A DNA stretch of 64,000 nt, taken from assembly GCA_016720835.1 (NCBI GenBank), contig JADKJW010000003.1, positions 1 through 64,000 of the forward strand. Direction: 5' to 3'. Numbering within the stretch: the first letter of the stretch is position 1; each line of letters begins with the position of its first letter. A program made the translations under genes and the position numbers. The stretch is from Ignavibacteria bacterium. Lineage in GTDB: Bacteria > Bacteroidota > Ignavibacteria > SZUA-365. Shown in pieces: positions 35,131 through 43,666 of the stretch. The notes beneath the pieces were generated by a model. It was not told the origin of the DNA and ran no database searches. It saw nothing but the letters and a program-made list of their open reading frames with translations.

Positions 35131-36816
35131 CTAGTTCTTGACTCTGATGGTGGCGTAGATGTAATCGATGGCCCGCACGGGTCGGACAGCGATATCGATC
35201 CTGACGATCCCCTGCGCGAAGTCCTGCTGTGTGGAATACACGTCCACGAGAAACGCGGGATCGGTCCCGTCGGTGGAGGGCACCAGCGCGTTGTCGCGCT
35301 CCATGCGGAGGAAGGTGGCGACGATCTGCTGCTTGAGCGCGATGCGGGCTTCGTCGGTGTTCAGACGGCCGATGAAGTTCTCCGCGATCGCCCGCGTCTC
35401 GCGGATGCACTGGTCGGCCACACGGGTCACCGATATCTGATCGCCCGTGGTATCGATGCCGCGGAGGACCACGACGCCGCGGCCGGCGCGATCCTGCACC
35501 ACGAGCAGATTGATCGTCTCGCCGAGAAGCTGGTTCAGCTGGCTCTCGCGGTAGGTCGCGGGCGCCGTGCCGTGCAGATTCAGCGGCTGAAATGTGGGGG
35601 AGAATTGCGGCTTCATCCTGCCCACGGCCCCCGCCACCGCGCCTTCGGCTCCCGTTGGCGACACCAGCACCATCCGGCGGTTGCGTATCGTGGATGCGTG
35701 ATCCTTCACCTTGCCGATCGTCGGCTGCTCGTCGCGCGTCACCGACCCGAAAGCGATGCGCGGCGCGCCGTTGTCGGTCATGGTCACACAGTGGCCCACC
35801 AGTGCCTGATGGATCTGACGCACATCGGCATTCGCGCGTCCCGGCTCTATCGAGGCGAGCACGAGATCGATGCGTGTATCGTCGGAGAGCAGATCGATGG
35901 CCGTGAGGTAATCCGCCACGGACGGCGATTCTCCGAGCGTGAAATCGGCGGGGCCGCCGGTGGCCCTCGGCAACGCATCCACCAGCGACGCATGCGGGCG
36001 CACACGGATGTACCGGCTCTGCACGAGCAGCACATACGGGAGGTAGTTGTCGTCGTCGGGGTTCATCACCAGTCCGGCGAACTCTTCCTGCACGCCACCC
36101 TTGAATACTTTCAGGCCGATTTTTCCGCTCTCGACTTTCAGTTCCACGGAGAGTCCCACCGGACTGATGCCGTCCGCGGGCAGCAGATCGAACAGCGTGT
36201 CCGCCGCCGCGTTCTTCTTCACCGCGAGCACTGTCGTGTCGGCGTCGAACGCGTAGGTCTTCGCCTCGGGCAGCGCCGATTCGAAACCCGGATCGACGGC
36301 AACAACGTATCGGGAAGAACGGTTGATCACGTCGAACAGATCGTCCGGCTGACCAGGGGCGATCTGCAGATCGGAGAAGGTCTCCACCGGTTTGCCGTTC
36401 CGCAGGAGGCGAAGCGTGGCGCGTATCGGGACACCGACGGAATCGGTCACCGTGCTTACATCGGCCTTCAGGGCGTTGCCCCACGTCCCGTTGGAGCGGC
36501 AGCGGAGAATCACGCAATTCACGTCGGCCTTGTTCTTCAACGTGATGGACGCGGCTTTGCCGCCGAGCACGGGCGAAATCACCGCCTCCCCCGCGCCGTT
36601 CGCCAGAGCATGCACCACTTCCGGCATGCTCACTTCCGTTCCCGGACCGCAAATCTGACGAAGTTCGCTTGCCTTCGAAACACCGACAAGGCCGCCGCCG
36701 GCCGGTGGCCTGTCCACGATGCCGACCGCTCCGAGAATACCCGACGGGGCTGGGAGCGGTGGCAGCACATCGAACCGAGCCTCAACCCGTACGCCCGGAA
36801 CTACCAGAGTGGTCAT
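35131..36816 (-). CDS. Contractile tail sheath protein
   Basis: 561 residues from ATG 36816, which has a perfect AGGAGG (36826-36821) four bases upstream; a longer frame to 36930 lacks such a site. N-terminus VVPGVRVEARFDVLPP and the phage-sheath-like C-terminal domain (TQQDFAQGIVRIDIAVRPVR, AIDYIYATIRVKN) match gp18/Afp2-family sheaths, with an inserted middle domain. The sheath contracts to drive the tube through a membrane. It is the first gene of the operon, and only one sheath gene is present where Afp/PVC loci have two or three. Confidence 0.9.
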   Translation of the reverse strand: MTTLVVPGVRVEARFDVLPPLPAPSGILGAVGIVDRPPAGGGLVGVSKASELRQICGPGTEVSMPEVVHALANGAGEAVISPVLGGKAASITLKNKADVNCVILRCRSNGTWGNALKADVSTVTDSVGVPIRATLRLLRNGKPVETFSDLQIAPGQPDDLFDVINRSSRYVVAVDPGFESALPEAKTYAFDADTTVLAVKKNAAADTLFDLLPADGISPVGLSVELKVESGKIGLKVFKGGVQEEFAGLVMNPDDDNYLPYVLLVQSRYIRVRPHASLVDALPRATGGPADFTLGESPSVADYLTAIDLLSDDTRIDLVLASIEPGRANADVRQIHQALVGHCVTMTDNGAPRIAFGSVTRDEQPTIGKVKDHASTIRNRRMVLVSPTGAEGAVAGAVGRMKPQFSPTFQPLNLHGTAPATYRESQLNQLLGETINLLVVQDRAGRGVVVLRGIDTTGDQISVTRVADQCIRETRAIAENFIGRLNTDEARIALKQQIVATFLRMERDNALVPSTDGTDPAFLVDVYSTQQDFAQGIVRIDIAVRPVRAIDYIYATIRVKN

Positions 36817-37232
36817 ACTACCTCCTGAAATTGAGAGTTGGTGACGATCGAAGAACCTGATTCTTGACGGATGCCATGGAGCGGCGGCGAGGCGAAACTC
36901 GCGCGAACAGCTCTGCCAATTCACTCCCAACGACGCGCTGGAAGAAACCTGGAATCAACGGCGGACTGCTGTTCCATTCGAAGCGGACAGTGCTTTCGCG
37001 CTTCCGCGATTCTGCTGAATTGATGAATTGTGACGGCGAAGATGAATAAGATTCTTCTGAAAGTCAAGACCCCATTCCGTCCTTCAGAAGATTATCAGGT
37101 CTGGAAGTATTATATAGGCGCCGCATGCGCGACGGAGACGGCAACGGCCTCCCGTTCCGCCCCGTCATCATGCGAAACACGCGGTGCATCTGCCGCCGGC
37201 CCGATCCCCGTTCCAGCCGGCGGGCGCGCGTT
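36817..37232. promoter_or_regulatory. Leader and candidate promoter/operator of the injection-system operon
   Basis: 416 bases with no gene. TCTTCTGAA (37053-37061) and TTCAGAAGA (37083-37091) are a perfect 9-bp inverted repeat that encloses TTGACT (minus strand, 37067-37062), a possible -35 box. TATATAAT lies nearby at about 37119-37112 (minus strand). The leader down to the sheath AGGAGG is about 230 bases. No riboswitch fold recognised. Confidence 0.35.
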
Positions 37233-38432
37233 CTAGCGCAGCAGCATCTTCCGCGTTTCCGACGCGGCGCCCACCCGCAGCCGGGCGACGTAGAGTCCCC
37301 CCGGTAGATCGCCCGCCGTCCACCGCCGCTCGTGCGCGCCTGCCGGCAGCGCGTCGTCGGCGAGCGTGGCGACAACGCGCCCCAGCGCGTCGACAATGCT
37401 CAGCGACACGGTGGAGGCGGTGCGGAGACGGAAGGTGACGGTCGCGGAGGCCGTGACGGGATTCGGAAAACTCTCGAGCAACGCGAAGGTTTGCGCGGGT
37501 GTCGCCTGCTCGCCGTCGACTGCGGTGGTCGGTGCCACGATGCGGAAGATCCCGTCCTCGGTGCCGGCGTACAGCACGCCTGCCGGACTCACCACGAGAG
37601 CATTGACGGCCACGCCGGTCAGCCCCTGACCCACTTCCGTCCAACTGACGCCGTGGTCCGCGGAGCCGTACACGCCGGCGTCCGTGCCCGCATACAGCGC
37701 ATTCTTCCTGCCGATGACGATGGAACGGATCTGCCGCGCGCCGAGGCCGGCATTCATCTGCTTCCAGGTGTCGCCGTTGTCGAGGGACTTGTACATGCCG
37801 GAATCGGTCCCGGCGAAGATGTTGCCCGCCGCATTGACCGCGAGCGTCCGGCAGCCTTTGTCGAGGAACGATTCGTCCCAATGGTTGCTGTTGTTGGTGG
37901 ACCGCGAGATCACATCGCGCTTCGCGGTCGAGATCGCGAACACCTCCCACGCGACATTGGTCGTGACGGCCTGAATGACGCTCGGATGCTTGAACGGATA
38001 CCAGCCGTTCCATGACATGCCGTGATCTTCCGAATTGAACATGGTCTGCGCGCCGGCGTACAGGATGCCTCTGGTGTCCATCGCGAGTGCGGTGACGGCG
38101 GCGGGAAAGCTGCCGACCTGCGTCCAGTTCGCTCCCGCGTCATGCGATTGCAGCAGCGCGGGCACACCCTCGACGCCGGCGAAGACCTCGTTCCTGTCGC
38201 TCACGATCAGACAGGCGACAGCGGCATTCTGGCCGTACGCGTGCCGCCAGGCGCCGCCCTGGTCGCCGGACACGGAGATGCCCGCGCCCTTCGTCCCCGC
38301 ATATAGCGTCCCCGTTGAATCGATTGCGAGACAGGCGACCGGCGTGCCGGTGAGTCCGCGCGCTTCCCAGAGATGCTGGGCGCTGCTTGCGGAGATGAGG
38401 AGGAGAAGGAGCAGAGAGGCGCGAAGAATCAT
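37233..38432 (-). CDS. T9SS-sorted BNR/Asp-box beta-propeller protein
   Basis: 399 residues from ATG 38432. Signal peptide MILRASLLLLLLISASSA; then repeated propeller units (GTLYAGTKGAGISVSGDQGG, SLDNGDTWKQMNAGL, SADHGVSWTEVGQGL) of the sialidase/YCF48 superfamily; C-terminal type A sorting domain from about residue 315 (ESFPNPVTASATVTFRL, VSLSIVDALGRVVATL, GGLYVARL, ending KMLLR). Secreted across the outer membrane by the T9SS and probably anchored. Ligand unknown. It shares its direction with the injection operon but is separated from it by 416 bases. Confidence 0.9.
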   Translation of the reverse strand: MILRASLLLLLLISASSAQHLWEARGLTGTPVACLAIDSTGTLYAGTKGAGISVSGDQGGAWRHAYGQNAAVACLIVSDRNEVFAGVEGVPALLQSHDAGANWTQVGSFPAAVTALAMDTRGILYAGAQTMFNSEDHGMSWNGWYPFKHPSVIQAVTTNVAWEVFAISTAKRDVISRSTNNSNHWDESFLDKGCRTLAVNAAGNIFAGTDSGMYKSLDNGDTWKQMNAGLGARQIRSIVIGRKNALYAGTDAGVYGSADHGVSWTEVGQGLTGVAVNALVVSPAGVLYAGTEDGIFRIVAPTTAVDGEQATPAQTFALLESFPNPVTASATVTFRLRTASTVSLSIVDALGRVVATLADDALPAGAHERRWTAGDLPGGLYVARLRVGAASETRKMLLR

Positions 38433-38612
38433 GAGGCTCACGGAATTTCGGATTTCGGATTGACGATTTCGGATTGAAGGAGGGACGGGGAGTCGCGACA
38501 GTGATGCCGGCGACACGTTCTCACAGACAATTTCGCGCTTGAATATCCGAAAATCAAGCGGCACCGCAGGGCCGGACGGCCGCGCGCGAGGCGAAGGGAA
38601 ATGCGATGCGCA

Positions 38613-38642
38613 TTGATTTTGATCTCGCTTCTGACGTAGTTC
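38613..38642 (+). promoter_or_regulatory. Candidate promoter of the first small HTH gene
   Basis: TTGATT at 38613-38618, 18-base spacer, TAGTTC at 38637-38642, 31 bases before the chosen start at 38673. Upstream, 38449-38477, is a short direct repeat of GATTTCGGATTGA. Confidence 0.3.
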
Positions 38643-38672
38643 GTGAATCAAAAACGAGAGGGGATATTGCGC

Positions 38673-39104
38673 ATGGACGACGGGAAGGGCGGAGAGGCCG
38701 GACAGAATGCCGCGGTCTCGCTGATGCGAATGACGGAGGAATTGCTCGAGTCCATGAGCGCCGATCTCGTCGCGAAAGGGACGGGCCTGAGTCTGCAGAC
38801 CATTCGAAGCATCGCGCGCGGAGGCAGCAGACGCGTGTCGAAGCAGACGCAGGAGTCGATACGGAATCTCCACGAGAAATTCCGAGCCGAAGGCATGGAA
38901 CTCGCGACGAAGTTGAAACTCATGCAGCCGAAACGGGAGCAGCCGCCTCTTCAGAAAGCTGCGCCATTGCCTGAGGCAGTGGAAAATCCGCTGCTCGACG
39001 CGTTCTCCACGGAGGTCCTTGCGGTCATGAAACAGGACCTCGCCGCCGCGGAAAAACGCCTCGCGCTGCTGAAGGAGATGATGGAGCTGGCGAAGGAACT
39101 CTGA
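38673..39104 (+). CDS. Small HTH plus coiled-coil protein, paralogue A
   Basis: 143 residues from ATG 38673, with AGAGGGG nine bases upstream; an upstream GTG at 38643 is possible. Residues about 30-75 look like a short XRE/Cro-type helix-turn-helix (LVAKGTGLSLQTIRSIARGG then RRVSKQTQESIRNL). The C-terminus is a heptad-patterned helix (AAAEKRLALLKEMMELAKEL) suited to dimerisation. The same two-part design recurs in the gene at 40799. A DNA-binding regulator or chromosome-associated protein is likely; target unknown. It is transcribed away from the T9SS propeller gene. Confidence 0.75.
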   Translation: MDDGKGGEAGQNAAVSLMRMTEELLESMSADLVAKGTGLSLQTIRSIARGGSRRVSKQTQESIRNLHEKFRAEGMELATKLKLMQPKREQPPLQKAAPLPEAVENPLLDAFSTEVLAVMKQDLAAAEKRLALLKEMMELAKEL

Positions 39105-39155
39105 CCGGGGGACCTCGTCACGCCAGCGCGGTTCGTTCGCGATACAGGTGACGCG

Positions 39156-39362
39156 CTAGTGATGCGCCTTCTTGTCCTCATTCGCGGAAGAAGGCGTCGT
39201 CATCGGGATGAAGCCGAGCTGCTGCAGCAGACCGAGGCTGTCCTGGCTCACCCACATTTCCACGATCTTGCCGTCGACAAGACGGAAAATGTTGATGCCC
39301 TGATCGGTCACTTTGCGGCCGGACGGTTCCGGGCACTTCCAGAAAGAGGAAAACGCGCAGTG
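39156..39362 (-). pseudogene. C-terminal fragment of a SnoaL-like/ester cyclase protein
   Basis: Open frame of 68 codons ending TAG at 39158-39156. It reads PEPSGRKVTDQGINIFRLVD and GKIVEMWVSQDSLGLLQQLG then FIPMTTPSSANEDKKAHH, the closing strand and helix of SnoaL-like polyketide/ester cyclases. The first ~75 residues that hold the rest of the cone fold are absent, and the fragment abuts the methyltransferase stop at 39367. No start codon or ribosome site is evident. A decayed or displaced gene end. Confidence 0.75.
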
Positions 39363-39366
39363 TGCG

Positions 39367-40584
39367 CTACAGTTCGTCCGCTGCTTTCGCGGAACCCGCT
39401 TCCCCCGCCTTGTACGCTGCGTAGTACGGTTTTTTGCTCCCCGCGTAGCTGTCGATCCGCACGAGCACGCCTTCCAGTTTGCCGTTGACGAGAGGAATTC
39501 TGCGGGACGTTTTCAGGCCGATGGACTTGCGGAGCGTGGGATCGCCCGTGTAGATGAAGGCCGTCGTGCCCGTGCATTTCTGCTTGATGAAATCTCCCAG
39601 CGCGGTGTAGACTTTCTGGGCGTCCTCGTATTCTCCGAGCCGTATGCCGTAGGGCGGATTGGCAACCAGCGTGCCGTGCTCGAAGGCCTTCACTTCCTGA
39701 AACGGCTGACAGGAGAGCTCCACGGCGTCCGCGTACGGGAGTCGCGAGAGGTTGCTCCTCGAGATGTCGATCATCTTTTGCGACAGGTCGCTGCCGCGGA
39801 TCAGTCCCGCCGGCAGGGGGCGTACGCCCGCATCACAGGCGGCCTTGACGGAGGTCCATGCGGCGCGATTGAAATCAGGCATCGCGAAAAAGCCGAACTT
39901 CGCGCGCAAGGTCTGCGCGGGTAGCCGGCAGTAGTGCATCAGCGCCTCGCAGAGCAGCGTGCCGGAGCCGCACATGCAGTCCCAGAACGGCGTGCCGCCG
40001 TCCCAGCCGCTCACGCGTATGATCGCCGCCGCGAGGGTCTCCTGCATGGGCGCCTCGCCCGCCCGGAGCCTGTACCCGCGCTTGTGCAGCGATTCTCCGG
40101 ACGTATCGAGACTGATCACCGCGGTATTGTTGTCGATGTGCAGATTCAGGCGCACGTCGGGATTCACGGTTTCCACCGAGGGACGGAGCCCGCCGCGTAT
40201 GCTGCGGAAGTAATCGACGATCCCGTCCTTCAGGCACTGCGCGGCGTACAGGGAATTGTTGATGGCGCTTTTCGAGACGGACGCCGTGATCGCGAACGTC
40301 TGCTCGAGCGAGAAGAACTCCTCCCAGCGGATGCGCGCAGCCGCCTTCGCGAGCGCGGCGGCATCGGGACACGGAAAGGTCAGCAGCGGCGCGAGGACGC
40401 GCGAGAGCAGGCGCGACGTGTAATTGATGCGGTACAGCGCGGACGGATCCGCCTGAAAATACACGCCCCGGTAGGCGACCTTCGTGTTGACGGCGCCGAG
40501 CTCCTTCAATTCCTCCTCGCACATCGCCTCCATCATCCCCGGAACCTGTGCAAAGAAACTGTTCTTTCGCTGATACTCGTACAT
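39367..40584 (-). CDS. THUMP-type class I SAM-dependent RNA methyltransferase (RlmL/YpsC family)
   Basis: 405 residues from ATG 40584 (MYEYQRKNSFFAQVPGMMEA). Domain order: ferredoxin-like plus THUMP region (about 1-165), then a Rossmann methyltransferase with the SAM-binding motif WDCMCGSGTLLCEALM and the catalytic NPPYG in LVANPPYGIRLGEYEDAQ. This is the family that makes N2-methylguanine in 23S rRNA; RlmL N-half or B. subtilis YpsC are the closest known types, so the exact site is not assigned. Cytoplasmic. It is flanked by the SnoaL fragment and by the second HTH paralogue, divergently transcribed. Confidence 0.9.
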   Translation of the reverse strand: MYEYQRKNSFFAQVPGMMEAMCEEELKELGAVNTKVAYRGVYFQADPSALYRINYTSRLLSRVLAPLLTFPCPDAAALAKAAARIRWEEFFSLEQTFAITASVSKSAINNSLYAAQCLKDGIVDYFRSIRGGLRPSVETVNPDVRLNLHIDNNTAVISLDTSGESLHKRGYRLRAGEAPMQETLAAAIIRVSGWDGGTPFWDCMCGSGTLLCEALMHYCRLPAQTLRAKFGFFAMPDFNRAAWTSVKAACDAGVRPLPAGLIRGSDLSQKMIDISRSNLSRLPYADAVELSCQPFQEVKAFEHGTLVANPPYGIRLGEYEDAQKVYTALGDFIKQKCTGTTAFIYTGDPTLRKSIGLKTSRRIPLVNGKLEGVLVRIDSYAGSKKPYYAAYKAGEAGSAKAADEL

Positions 40585-40798
40585 CGGAGCCTGTCCTTGT
40601 CTACCCATCGGAGGGAGCACGCGCGGGGAGCGCCGCCCTGTTGAAAAAGTGCAGTATCGAATGTAGACATCCGGAGCAAGAAGGTCAATGTCGCGGGACC
40701 GCACCCTGGCGCCGCGTCGGCGCTTTCGTTGTACTCCGCGCGGAAACGGCGTACTTTTGCCATTCACATGCTTCCCCATCTTCGTCAGGATCGCATTC

Positions 40799-41200
40799 AT
40801 GAAACAGGACCCGGACAATCGCCCCATGCTTGCCCAGCGCATGCTCCAGGAAATGCTGCAGGGCATGACCACCGCGGCAATCGTGCGAGCAAGCGGCATC
40901 AATACCGTCACGATTGGAAACATCGCAAAGGGGAAGGCGCTGCGCGTGACGGACCGCGTGTACGCGTCCATCGGCGACGCCTACGAGCAGTTTAAAAGCG
41001 GCGGCACGCCGCCCGCTCCCGCCGCCGGAAGAACGCGCGGAGCAAAGCCGAAGACGGCGGCATCCGCGAAGTCCGCAGCCGGTCCCGCCGATGCGTCCGC
41101 GGGGTACTTCGACGCCGCCACCCTCCAGGCGGAGATCGACAGGCTCGAGAAACGCGTCACCGTTCTCAAACAGATGATCAGCCTGGCGTCACAATTGTGA
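40799..41200 (+). CDS. Small HTH plus coiled-coil protein, paralogue B
   Basis: 133 residues from ATG 40799 (AGGA upstream). Same architecture as the gene at 38673: QEMLQGMTTAAIVRASGINT and VTIGNIAKGKALRVTDRVYA form the helix-turn-helix region; a low-complexity KPKTAASAKSAAGPADASAG linker follows; the C-terminal helix is EIDRLEKRVTVLKQMISLAS. Its TGA overlaps the GTG of the TonB receptor gene (41197-41200), so the two may be translationally coupled, tying this regulator-like protein to outer-membrane uptake. Confidence 0.75.
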   Translation: MKQDPDNRPMLAQRMLQEMLQGMTTAAIVRASGINTVTIGNIAKGKALRVTDRVYASIGDAYEQFKSGGTPPAPAAGRTRGAKPKTAASAKSAAGPADASAGYFDAATLQAEIDRLEKRVTVLKQMISLASQL

Positions 41201-43653
41201 TCCGCATGCCCGCGGCGCGGCAATCGTTCCCGCGAGGCATCCTGCTTCCCCTGCTGTTCGCCGCGGCAACGCTGGTGTCCTACGGCCAGCAGCGCGCGAC
41301 CGACATCACCGGCGTCGTGCAGGACGCCGTCACCGGCGAAACGCTGCCGCACGCGAATATCACAGTTCAGGATCTGAAACTCGGAAGCAGCACCAGCGCG
41401 CACGGCTACTTCGTCATCGCGGATGTGCCCGGCGACAGCTGCACGCTGCTCGTCAGTTTCATCGGCTACCGCGCCAAGCGCGTGTCGGTGGACCTGACCC
41501 AGCCGCTCCCGCGCCTCGAGATCCTGCTCGAACCGACCTCCATCCAGGTCGCGGGCGTGACCGTCCTCGGGACGCCGACGCTCGTCGACGTGCCCCGCGC
41601 GGCGAGCCAGATCGGCATGTCGCCGCGGACCATCGCGGCGCTGCCGGGGATCGGACAGCCCGACATTTTCCGCGCGCTGCAACTGCTTCCCGGCATCAAC
41701 GCCGGCAGCAGCGGCAGTTCGGAACTCTACGTGCGCGGCGGCACGCCGGACCAGAACCTCGTCCTCTTCGACGGCATGACGATCTACCACGTCGACCATT
41801 TCTTCGGCTTCTTCAGCGCGTTCAATACCGACGCGGTGAAGGACATCCACGTCAGCACCGGCGGGTTCCCGGCCGAGTTCGGCGGGCGCGTGTCCAGCGT
41901 CATCAATCTCACCGGCAAGTCGGGCAACCGGAACGAGACGCAGCTCGCGGCGGGACTCAATCTGCTCAGCGCGAACGCGGCGCTCGAGGGGCCGATTCCC
42001 TGGCTCGGCAACGCGACGTACCTCATCGCGGCGCGGCGCTCGTACACGGATTTCATTCGCAGCGGTCTCTACGACGACATCTATCGCTTCGCCACGGGCG
42101 ACCGCGAAGGGGGAAGCGCGGGGAGCGCGGTGCGCGGGGGCGGTCCCGGCAGCGGACGCAACGCGATGACCGGCAGCGTCGTGCCCCTGTTCTACTTCTA
42201 CGACTTCAACGCGAAGCTGACCGCGGAACCCTCCGCGCGCGATGTCGTCAGTCTGAGTCTCTACTCCGGCAAGGACGATCTCGACAAGTCGCAGAATTTT
42301 TCAAGCGGCACCTTCGTCCTGCCGGGCGCGGACGGGCAGGCGAGCCTGAGCGTGCAGGACTTCTCGCGCTGGGGCAACCTCGGCGCAAGCGCGCGGTGGA
42401 TGCGGCAATGGGACGAGCGCTTCAGCACGACGCTCCTCGCGGCATCGTCGGACTTCTACAGCAACTTCGACCGGTCGACCAATGCGAATCTCCTCTTCGC
42501 CCCGTCAGACAGCGCCGGATTGCGGCGCGGCCTCGCCGTCGCGTCGAAGGAGGACAACGCGGTGCGCGATCGCACGCTGCGGATCGACGCGCAGTGGCAA
42601 TTCGCCCAGGCGCACACCGCGAGCTTCGGGCTGTGGTCCAGCAACTTCCACGCCGACTACCGCGCGAGCCTGAACGACAGCACCGAGCTGTTCCACCGCG
42701 GCAGCCGGACATGGCTGCACGCGGTATACGCGCAGGATCGATGGGTGTGGCGCGACCTCGAGCTGACCGCCGGCGTGCGCGCCTCGTATTCCGACGCCAC
42801 GACGTCGCTCACCGGCGAACCGCGCCTCGCGGCGGTGTACGCGGTGACCGACGGCGTGTCGCTGACCGGCGCGTGGGGCACGTACCATCAGTTCGTGAAC
42901 CGCATCGTCAACGAGAACGTGCTCGAGGGCAGCCGCGAATTCTGGCTGACGGCCGACGACGATCTGCCGCCGACCTTCGCCGAGCACCGCATCCTCGGCG
43001 TGAAGCTGGAAAGCGCCGACCTCCTCCTGCGCGTCGAGGCCTACGACAAACGCCTCGAACACCTCATCCAGTACTCGCGCCGTTTCCGCGAGGGCGCCGA
43101 CTTCGCGAACTTTTTCTTCTTCGGAAACGGCACCGCGCGCGGGCTGGAATTTTTTCTGCAGAAGAAGGCCGGCGACCTGACGGGATGGATCGGCTATACC
43201 CTGGCCGGCGTGGAGTACACGTTCCCGAAGCTGAACGGCGGTCTCGCCTTCCCCGCCGACCAGGACCACCGGCACGACGTCAAGACCGCGGCGAAGTACA
43301 CGCTGGGCGACTGGACGTTCTCCGCGACCTGGGTGTTCGCGACAGGCAACGCGTACACCGCGCCCGAGAGCCAGTACTTCATCAGGCTCCTCAACGGCCA
43401 GTCGCTCGGCTACATCCACATCAGCGGGAAGAATGCGAACCGGCTTCCGGATTTCCATCAGCTCGACCTGAGCGTCTCGAAACACTTCTCATGGTCCAGC
43501 GCGAGGGCGGACATCGGCCTCAGCATCTTCAACGCGTACAACCGCAGGAACGTGTCGTACCGCGAATACACCCTGACGACGACTCCGATCACCATCACCG
43601 ACGTGACCCTGCTCGGCTTCACGCCGACCGTGTTCGTGCAGATGTACTTCTAG
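41197..43653 (+). CDS. TonB-dependent outer-membrane receptor with carboxypeptidase-regulatory N-domain
   Basis: 818 residues from GTG 41197 (overlapping the upstream stop); ATG 41206 gives the same signal peptide (GILLPLLFAAATLVSYGQ). Residues about 38-115 are a CarbopepD_reg-like domain (ITGVVQDAVTGETLPHANIT, GYFVIADVPGD). The plug follows (IFRALQLLPGINAG, ELYVRGGTPDQNLVLFDGM), then a beta-barrel ending in the terminal aromatic signature VFVQMYF. This is the SusC/FecA-like Bacteroidota group. No nearby SusD; the DUF4249 partner is 13 bases downstream. Substrate unknown. Confidence 0.93.
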   Translation: MIRMPAARQSFPRGILLPLLFAAATLVSYGQQRATDITGVVQDAVTGETLPHANITVQDLKLGSSTSAHGYFVIADVPGDSCTLLVSFIGYRAKRVSVDLTQPLPRLEILLEPTSIQVAGVTVLGTPTLVDVPRAASQIGMSPRTIAALPGIGQPDIFRALQLLPGINAGSSGSSELYVRGGTPDQNLVLFDGMTIYHVDHFFGFFSAFNTDAVKDIHVSTGGFPAEFGGRVSSVINLTGKSGNRNETQLAAGLNLLSANAALEGPIPWLGNATYLIAARRSYTDFIRSGLYDDIYRFATGDREGGSAGSAVRGGGPGSGRNAMTGSVVPLFYFYDFNAKLTAEPSARDVVSLSLYSGKDDLDKSQNFSSGTFVLPGADGQASLSVQDFSRWGNLGASARWMRQWDERFSTTLLAASSDFYSNFDRSTNANLLFAPSDSAGLRRGLAVASKEDNAVRDRTLRIDAQWQFAQAHTASFGLWSSNFHADYRASLNDSTELFHRGSRTWLHAVYAQDRWVWRDLELTAGVRASYSDATTSLTGEPRLAAVYAVTDGVSLTGAWGTYHQFVNRIVNENVLEGSREFWLTADDDLPPTFAEHRILGVKLESADLLLRVEAYDKRLEHLIQYSRRFREGADFANFFFFGNGTARGLEFFLQKKAGDLTGWIGYTLAGVEYTFPKLNGGLAFPADQDHRHDVKTAAKYTLGDWTFSATWVFATGNAYTAPESQYFIRLLNGQSLGYIHISGKNANRLPDFHQLDLSVSKHFSWSSARADIGLSIFNAYNRRNVSYREYTLTTTPITITDVTLLGFTPTVFVQMYF

Positions 43654-43666
43654 AGACCAGGTCACC

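Noticed and set aside
11102..36816. Prophage or type VI secretion system
   Set aside because: No capsid, portal, terminase, integrase or lysis genes; no TssJ/L/M membrane complex, TssB/C pair or ClpV. The single gp18-type sheath and phage baseplate order fit a tail-like injection system.
35047..36828. Plus-strand frame of 593 codons opposite the sheath
   Set aside because: Shadow frame; the sheath frame has the family match and the AGGAGG.
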